Assembly: GCA_034406715.1 (NCBI GenBank)
Contig: CP137871.1
Location: 1,178,001 to 1,242,000 of the forward strand
DNA length: 64,000 bases
Reading direction: 5' to 3'
Origin: Rhodotorula mucilaginosa
Lineage: Eukaryota; Basidiomycota; Microbotryomycetes; Sporidiobolales; Sporidiobolaceae
A program made the position numbers and the translations under genes. The notes beneath the pieces were generated by a model. That model ran no database searches. It was not told the origin of the DNA and saw only the letters and a list, made by a program, of their open reading frames with translations. This document shows positions 56,954 to 64,000 of the stretch, piece after piece (position 1 is the stretch's first letter; each line of letters starts with the position of its first letter).

Positions 56954-59027
56954 ATGGGCGCGACCCCGAAACCTGGCCAGTCTGGCTTTGCACATTCGCT
57001 CCTGTCGTCGTCGGACCGACCGCCGCGGAAGACAATAGCGAGAGGCTTCGCGAGATCGAGTGCTGTGTGGCTGCTGCTCTGTGCGGGAGGCTGGATGCTG
57101 CTGCACTACGGGCTGTACGACCTGCAGAGGCAAGGCGCCCGTTCCGTCGCGGCAGAGACGACGCTCCTCGAACCGACTGCAACCTCCTCTTGCGAGGTCT
57201 GCCACCTCGATCCGGGGAACCGACCCTGCACATACGGACTCGACAATATCCGGCTCTCGAAGGCCTTCGAGGCATCCGGTCACCGGCTCCGGAACGTTCT
57301 GCGGCGGGCGTTGGCCGGGGAAAAGGTCACGGCGGGCATTCTCGGCGCGAGCGTGACGGCAGGGCACGGCGTTCCGCCGGGGAGACAACGCTGGCAGGAC
57401 CGCTGGTTCGAGGACTTTCAGAGATTGTTTCCGAACGCCGAGATGCACGTCGGAGCCGCACCAGCCATGGACAGCCAGGTGAGCAGGTGTTCTGGTGAAA
57501 TTATTTGCTTTGCCCGCTGACCCGACTCTTCGCGAGACAACACTAGTTCTTCTCCTGCTGTGCCAGCGCAGTGACTCCCATGGACTTGGATATCTATATC
57601 GTCGAGCTTGACATCAATAACGACGGGTAAGTGCAGCGCTGCGCTCGCTCGAGTTTCTGCTTGCACATGCTGTCAGCTAAGCGACAATGGACAACAGGTC
57701 TTTCAGGACCATGAAGAGCGACGACGCCTTGATGAGAAACTTGCTGCAGCTGCCGCAAGAGCCGGCCGTCCTCCGTGTCAGGTAAGGCCGATCTTCCTCT
57801 CTTTGCGGCACAGAAATTCGCCTCTCAGGCTGATGTACCGACATTTCCGCCTCGTCGCAGCGTCTTTGCGTTGATTCTCGATGACCTGGTTCGGGGGACG
57901 GCTTCGACGATGTTGACGAGTCAACTATTCGACGTTCCGGTCATCTCGTAAGTGCAGCTGATTTCGTGCGGATCCGGACACAGGGCGTTGAACGACCTGC
58001 CCGCGCAACAGGCTGCGACCTTTCATGCTTCCCTACGTCATGCGACACCGAGAAACGGCCAGCGACATCTTTTCAAGGGATCCGCAGGGCCAAGTCGACC
58101 TGGTAAGCTGCCGCTTTCTTCGTGCGGAGGGTGCTTTTCTCGACGAAGCTGATCCCAGAGTCTCGTGCAGAGGCACATCTCCGAGCAATCACATATCATA
58201 TTAGGCGACATGCTCTCGCTCTACACGCAGAAAGAGGTGTGCGAGACTCGGCGACGCGACCTCTTCCCCGTGCCGGAGATTTCCTCCGGGCCGTGGATCC
58301 CAAGCGATGAACTCGGTCTCATCCCCAACGGGACCTTGTGGGACTCGGTGAGTCGGACGAGTACAGGGAGTTGCATAACCTCTGCATGCAGAGCTGACCC
58401 TTTCCCCGACCGACCTGCAGTGGTTGCGCGCGAACCCGCCTCGGATCGTCATGCCGCTTTGCCAATCTCTCGCCAGCAAACTGTCCCCTCTGACGCCCGT
58501 GTCGCACTCCAAGTCGTTCCGAGTCGAGACCTGGCACGACAAGTCGGCTTGGACGGCCACGCTCCCCGGCGCCCAGGTCCGTCTGCGCTTTACCGGTTCG
58601 TGGGTCGGCTTGTTCGTCTACGTCACGAACGGGAACTCTGCGGAAGAGCAAAGTAGCGATTCGAGTGTGCGAAGGCGGACTGCTCCAGGCACGGCGAATT
58701 GCTGGCTCGAGGATCCGGTGGGCATCAGACTGGACGACGAGGACGACGAGGACGAGGAGACTGACGCGGTCGCTCGGACGGGTTCCGACGCTGCCATCTT
58801 TATCGTCAACTCGCACTTTCCAGACCGAGCTGCAGCAGGCTTCGAGTGAGTATTAATCAGAGCCCTGCTCTCCGAACGATTTACTGATCCTTTGCCTCGC
58901 CCATGCCAGATTTATTGAGTTGGCACAGGACTTGTCCCCCGGCGAGCACATCTTGGCGTGCGAAGTATCCAAAGAGACTACGAGCGGAGGTTACAAATGG
59001 CGTGTACAAGGGATCGCATCTCTTTAG
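56954..59027 (+). CDS. Membrane-anchored SGNH-hydrolase-like protein
   Basis: Single-pass type II membrane protein with a luminal SGNH/GDSL-type domain, possibly an esterase or acetyl-modifier of glycans. The start at 56954 (MGATPKPGQSGF) is followed by a transmembrane segment (SSAVWLLLCAGGWMLLHYG). Luminal parts are CEVCHLDPGNRPCTYGL, VTAGILGASVTAGHGVPPGR (block I, a Gly-Ala-Ser-Val form of the GDS motif), MDLDIYIVELDINNDG (block III Asn) and HISEQSHIILGDMLSLY (possible block V). A beta-rich C-terminal domain runs from FRVETWHDKSAWTATLPGAQ to SPGEHILACEVSKET. Seven or so introns are needed. Catalytic activity is inferred only. Confidence 0.7.
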
Positions 59028-59090
59028 ATTCTTAGACGGCTGTGGTTGCCATTTGCATTCTACATCTCGAAGACGAAGACGACGACAAGA

Positions 59091-62000
59091 TCATAGTCCT
59101 GCAAAAACTTGCTCCTCGATCGACTTGCGCTGCTCTTCAAAGTACTGCTTGACGCCCGGTGCCGGAGTCGCCATGGCGTCGCGACCGACGTACTGCAACT
59201 TGCGCGACTTGGGCAAGATCTGCTGCAGTCGAGGCATGACGAAGGTCCAGGCACCGGCGTTTTCCGGCTCGTCTTGCGCCCACATGACCGACTTGGCGGA
59301 TGAGAACGGTTTGAGAGCTTTGGCGATGGCCTCGTACGGGAAAGGAGAGATTTCCTGGCGTACGCGGAAAAACGCGGTCAGGAACCGAATCAGTTGTGTT
59401 TCGACTCGAGACTCACCTCCACCCGGACAAAGACGACCCGGCCGTCGAGCTTGCGCTCCGCGCGCTGCTTGGAGAGGTCGTAGTACATTTTGCCCGACAG
59501 CAGGACGACACGCTCCACCTTGGACGGGTCGGTGACGTTCTCGGTCAGGACCGGCTGGAATGAGGTGCCTTTGTCCATCTCGGCGAGCGAGGATGCCGCA
59601 GCCTGTCAGAGCACGCCGTCAGGTCAGTACGTGTGAAACTGACGGGAAACTGGGTGAGGTCTCACCGGAAGTCGCAGGATGCCCTTGGGCGAAAAGACCA
59701 CGAGCGGTTTGCGGTACTCGCGCTTCATCTGGCGCCGGAGGAGGTGGAAGTACTGCGCGGCCGTAGTCACGTTGACGAGGTGCATGTTGGGGACGAACGC
59801 CTTGTCGCGCGAGAGAGGCTCGTTCGTGAGCTGCAGGAAGCGCTCGATGCGAGCGCTGCCGAAACGGTCCGGACATCAGCGCACGCGTTGGACCCTGTCG
59901 AAAGCCGAGATCTCCTTACCTCGAGTGCTCAGGTCCTGCGCCATCGTAACCGTGAGGGAGCAAGAGGGTCATCGCGCTCTGCATGCCCCATTTCGTCTCG
60001 CCACTGCCGAGGAACGTGTCGAGCATGATCTGAGCCCCGTTGTTGAAGTCTCCGAACTAAAACATCACCATAGTCAGTCCTGCTCTGCTCCTTCTAGGCG
60101 AGTGAAGCAACTTACCTGCGCTTCCCAAATCGGGAGCAGCTTGGGCGTGACCCACGCGACTCCTTGCTCGAATCCGACGACCGCGTACTCGGAGAGGGAG
60201 CTGTTGACGACTTCAAAGGTACCGACCGCCTTTGAATTTGCGCCCGAAGGAGGAGACGACCTGAGAGTTTCAAGCGGTACGACTGCACGCTCCGACTTTT
60301 GGTCGGTCAGGATCGCGTGGCGCTGCGAGAACGTGCCCTGTTTTTGCCGCGGGGAGAGGTTCAGTGGCGCCCTCAACGGCATTTGCGAGAACGCGAGGAA
60401 GGTGAGCGCACCCTTCCGCTGTCTTGTCCACAAAGTCGGACGTGGTAGCCTTCGAGGAGCAAAGACCCGAACGCAAGCGCTTCGGCCGTGGCAAAGTCGA
60501 GCCCTTCACCCTTTTCGAGCGATTGCAGCCGTTTCGCCATGTGCATCTTGATCAGTCGAGGGTGGACGGTCTGCATTAGGGACACGAAGGTCAGTTGGTC
60601 TCACGGGGTATGCTTCGTGGGCAGCAAGCAAGACCGACAATGTCTTCCGGAACTTGCACGCTCCGTTCACCGATCTCGCGCAAAGCCTTGGGATCAAAGC
60701 CCGTCTCGACCTCTTTCTTCCACTCCCCCTCTTGAGGCCACCGCATCTCGTTCCACCCGCGCGGCATCTCGAGTTCGGGCGGTTGGTACTTTTCCGGGTC
60801 CGCTGCGGCGAGGCTCTCGTCGAGCGAGGCAAAGTGCGCCTTGCGGAACGATTCGGCGTCGCTTGCGGACAGGATCGAGTCCGAGATGAGCTGCTGCTCG
60901 TACAACTTGGCGATGGAGCTGTGGACAGGAGGGTTCGAACGAATCAGCCTCTCGGATCCCAGGGTCGCAAGGGCAGGCACACGGCTTACGGAAGGTCCTT
61001 GATCTTGTTGTACATCATCGGCGAGGTGAATCCGGGCTCGTCAAGCTCGTTGTGACCGCGACGACGATATACGACCAAATCCTGGAAGGAGGGATCGGAA
61101 CAGCTTCACATTAGCCCAGGAGAACCGCTTCGGTCGGACGGATTTGAAGGCGAGCAGGAGTACTGACAATGACAACGTCTTTGCGGAACTTTTGCTGGTA
61201 GGCGAGAGCGAGCTTCATCGCGCGACTGACGTCGTCAACTTTGTCGCCGTTGACGTGCAGGATCGGCGCCGAGACCATCTTGGCCAGATCGGTCGCGTAG
61301 AACGACGAGCGACTTTGTACAGCCTGTTTTTGGTGGAATGTCAGCAGCGCTATTACCGGAGAGGTCCGTGCGAGTGGATGGCAAGCGCACCGGAGTGGTG
61401 TAACCGAGCTGGTTGTTGACGACGAGGTGAATGGTCCCTCCGGCATTAAAGTGCGGCAGACTCGCGAGGTTGAACGTCTCGGCGACAACGCCCTGCCCGC
61501 CGAACGCGGCGTCCCCGTGAATCGCGAGCGAGAGAACTTTGGTTCCGAGGTCGTACGACTCTTTGCCCGCCTTTTCTTCGGCCTTGAGCGATCCGAGCGG
61601 GACCTGCAGTCCGCGAGCGAATCCGAGCGCGACGGGGGTGATGGTCTCGAGGTGGGACGGGTTGGGCAAGAGGTGAACTGTCATTGGGTCGGCGGTGGCG
61701 GTTGAGTTCTCCGACTCGGAGATGGGGGAATAAGGCGTCGACAAGAAGAGGTGCGAGAGAACGTCGTCGGTAAATTGCGAAGGCGGCAGAGACGGAGGGA
61801 GGGTCGGAAGGCCGCGCATCTGAATGGACATGCGGGTCAGTTCAGGGGCTCCTCGGGGACAAAGGAGAAGGCGGCGGTCACCTTGCGGACGAGCAAGCGC
61901 ATGTCGAGGTCGAGGAGCTGTGTCAACAAGTTGAGCCTCCCTCGGTGCGGCATCCCGATCACGACGTCCTCGAACCCGCTCGCGTGCGCCTCGTCCAACA

Positions 62001-62780
62001 CTTTCGCGACAGCCGTCATCATGCTCTCTCCACCCTCGAGTCCGTACCGCTTCACGTTTGGGAACCGCTTCGCGGCCCAGTTGTCGAACCCTTCGGATTT
62101 CGCGAGCAGTTCCCACTGCGCGCGTTGCTCGGCGGGCGAGATGGGGATCGCGTGAGAGCGCTCGAGGAGCTTTTCGAGGAAGCGGCGCTCGTGTTTGCTC
62201 GGCATGTGCATGAACTGTGTATTTTCGGGAGGGGGAGGTAGGTGGTTAGTCGCGCACTGGACGAACAGAATCACTCGGCACGTACTTCGTAGGCGACTCG
62301 GCCGCAGTAAACTTCTGCGAGACGCTGAGCAATCTCCTGTGCGGTCTTGTGGGTACCTTGGCCGTCATCCGGAAAGTCGAGGATTCCGCGCACGTCGTAC
62401 TTTTTCGCCGGGTCATCATCTTTCTGCGGGACCGTCTCGCTGACAAACTCGTCCCTGGACGGGGTCGCCGCGAGTCCGTACCTCCTCGGGTCGAGCGCGG
62501 GTACGACGGGCCTCTGCGCGAGGTCGAGCGGGTCGAGCAACGCGGCGCGGTGACCGTGCCGGCGGTAACTCTCGACGAGGCGGAGCAGGTTGGCGTTCTC
62601 GACGCGGTTCGCGAGTTCGGCGGGTGTGAAATCGGGCACGGTGAACTCTCGCGGGAATTGGTAGCCCCAGATGCCGCGGTCGTGCAAAGAGCGGCGGCTG
62701 GAGTTGCCCCACCTGAGGGCAGCGTGCGGAGTGTGCACGGGAGGGAGGGTGCGCAGTTTGCGCGTGTAGCTGCGGAGCAT
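59091..62780 (-). CDS. DHTKD1: 2-oxoadipate dehydrogenase E1 (DHTKD1-like)
   Basis: Thiamine-diphosphate E1 of a mitochondrial 2-oxoacid dehydrogenase complex, expected to act on 2-oxoadipate from lysine and tryptophan breakdown. The N-terminus, [20 protein letters not shown], is presequence-like. Key motifs are [48 protein letters not shown], the ThDP-site stretch [31 protein letters not shown] and [18 protein letters not shown]. Transketolase-like halves follow ([32 protein letters not shown]), ending [26 protein letters not shown] and LPNPSHLE match DHTKD1 better than Kgd1, which also carries longer N-terminal sequence. About ten introns. Confidence 0.83.
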
Positions 62781-63388
62781 CGTGTTATCGTCTCTATTGG
62801 GGGTATCTAGCCTGCGTCACTGGCGGTCGCTGTCAAGGGACTGAGCCGAGAGAGGTGCATGAGTTGGGCGCGTGTTGGGTTCCCCTCTTTCGGCCCCACT
62901 TGAGCCCGGCAAAGCGCGGCACGAGGGGAGGCGGCAGTCTGGACACGAGGCGGTGCAGTGCAGCGTCGACTGCAGACGCTGCTGCGAGGGCACAGCCAGC
63001 AGGCGTAGGCAGGGAGATGACCTGCTTGGAAAAACACCAACAGCGCAGTCCGTCGAATGGACGGAGATCGAGGGCGGTGCATGCCCGTCAGGCTGGCCAA
63101 GGACTTCAGAGAGAGTGCAGTGTGACGCGGCGGTATCAGCGAAGGCATCGAGCGCGCGAGCAGTGCAAGCGTAGACGTAGAGACAGGGCGTGTCAGTTCG
63201 AGTAGACCTTCTGTATGGCTCGCAAGCGTATGGCGAGTCGAAGCTGCACTGCTATCGGAAGAGCTCGTCGTCGTCATCGCTCAACTCTGCGCTCTCTCTC
63301 TCCTGCTCCAGTCACTCGCTGGCAAGTACGGTGACACAAAGCTCGATCAGCTGCCCGCACCAAGCACTCGTACACCCCGCAAGCCGCC
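62781..63388. other. Divergent promoter region, DHTKD1 / SYLF gene
   Basis: About 608 bp. Overlapping frames on both strands show no domain. No RNA gene or repeat recognised. Confidence 0.5.
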
Positions 63389-64000
63389 ATGTCCTTCCTC
63401 GACAAGTTCAAAGCGACTGCGACCAAAGTCGGAACCCAGGCCACCGCGTTCGGTCACACCGTCGCACGCGAAGCCCAGACTGGTTCCCAAAAGGCCCTCA
63501 CCAACTTCAAACTCGAGAACGAGGTGCGCGCCATAGTCACACCCCCGCGAGAATGTGGTCTGACTCGTTTGTGCTTGCTCCCCCATGAACGCGTCGATTC
63601 GACAACCTGCGCGCCCCATCTGAGCAGTGTGAAAAGTCGGCCAAGATCCTCGCCAGCTTCCTCGCAGACCCGCAACATCCCGAGAGCGCCCTCAACGCCA
63701 TCCCGAAGGAAGTCCTCCGCCGCGCAAAGGGGTCAGTCGCAGTTTGCTTGCGGTTCGCATCCCCCTTTCGCAGCACACGCCAGCGAGCCCAAGTCGTCCC
63801 GTGTCAACCTGCCAGATCGACCATCGGGCACGCTCGACGACAGGTGTCACAGTCAGGCGCCCGACGCGAGAATGGAGGGGCAAGAGAGACAGGACGACCT
63901 GGACCTGCTACTTCCTCCCCTGTTCTGTCCTGTCCGACTCGCTCTCACACCCCAACAGCCGCCGGATATTCTACGACACGCCATGCTGACCCCCTCTTGC
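63389..64000 (+). CDS. LSB3: SYLF-domain protein Lsb3/Ysc84-like (5' part only)
   Basis: Actin-patch and endocytosis protein with an N-terminal lipid- and actin-binding SYLF domain; full proteins also carry a C-terminal SH3. Exon 1, 63389-63523, encodes MSFLDKFKATATKVGTQATA to LTNFKLENE. Exon 2, 63628-63731, gives CEKSAKILASFLADPQHPES and ALNAIPKEVLRRAKG. The next residues expected in this family (LAIFTV-like) are not found before the window ends. A CTGAC branch-point-like sequence and pyrimidines at 63985-63999 suggest the acceptor lies just beyond base 64000. Confidence 0.85.
   Translation, partial: MSFLDKFKATATKVGTQATAFGHTVAREAQTGSQKALTNFKLENEVRAIVTPPRECGLTRLCLLPHERVDSTTCAPHLSSVKSRPRSSPASSQTRNIPRAPSTPSRRKSSAAQRGQSQFACGSHPPFAAHASEPKSSRVNLPDRPSGTLDDRCHSQAPDARMEGQERQDDLDLLLPPLFCPVRLALTPQQPPDILRHAMLTPSC

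Overview
The window is nuclear DNA from a GC-rich, intron-dense basidiomycete yeast. A red yeast of the Rhodotorula/Sporobolomyces kind (Pucciniomycotina) fits best. Nearly every gene is split by short introns of about 50-100 nt, typically with GTGAGT- or GTRCGT-type donors and CTGAC/CTAAC branch points. Genes lie close together on both strands. A GT69 Cmt1/Cap59-type mannosyltransferase supports Basidiomycota. No intact transposon, rRNA, tRNA or CRISPR array was seen. Genus-level placement is inference.

Layout. 1-8939: an SRF/Mcm1-type MADS factor (running off the left edge), an Msc2/ZnT5-like zinc transporter and methylenetetrahydrofolate reductase. 9400-13515: a three-unit tandem array of small RNase III-dsRBD genes, each in a different state of decay. 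This is the most unusual part of the window. 13562-21407: an actin-related protein (Arp9-like), lanosterol synthase (divergent from the Arp gene over 146 bp) and phosphomannomutase. 21960-24692: a long intronless ORF of unknown function with a poly-His tract. 25267-35363: monothiol glutaredoxin Grx5 divergent from a mitochondrially targeted TPR protein, a BRAP/Etp1-type RING ubiquitin ligase, a large acidic protein of unknown function and an NTF2/SnoaL-like protein. 35866-44102: Nop58, Prp19 and a GRAM-VASt (Lam/Aster-like) sterol-transfer protein. 44340-50961: a Snx41/Atg20 sorting nexin, a family X DNA polymerase without room for a BRCT domain and a divergent PTPA (Rrd). 51266-52601: the divergent histone H4-H3 pair. 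52871-64000: a Zn2Cys6 factor, the GT69 glycosyltransferase divergent from an SGNH-fold membrane protein, a DHTKD1-type 2-oxoadipate dehydrogenase E1 and the start of a SYLF-domain Lsb3/Ysc84 protein.

Most genes are single-copy housekeeping functions (sterol, folate and mannose metabolism, splicing, snoRNP, chromatin, Fe-S assembly) with no operon logic. Where neighbours seem linked it is through shared divergent promoters: H4/H3, Arp9/ERG7, GRX5/TPR, NOP58/PRP19 and GT69/SGNH.

The accessory-looking element is the RNase III array. All three copies share intron positions, promoter blocks and downstream blocks, so they arose by tandem duplication of a unit of about 1.43 kb. Copy 1 has an open frame but has lost three of the four catalytic acidic residues. 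Copy 2 keeps most of the catalytic set but carries a nonsense codon. Copy 3 has lost catalytic residues and carries an in-frame deletion and a 7-bp insertion. This looks like birth-and-death evolution of a dsRNA-binding or RNA-processing family. Its role is not known from the sequence.
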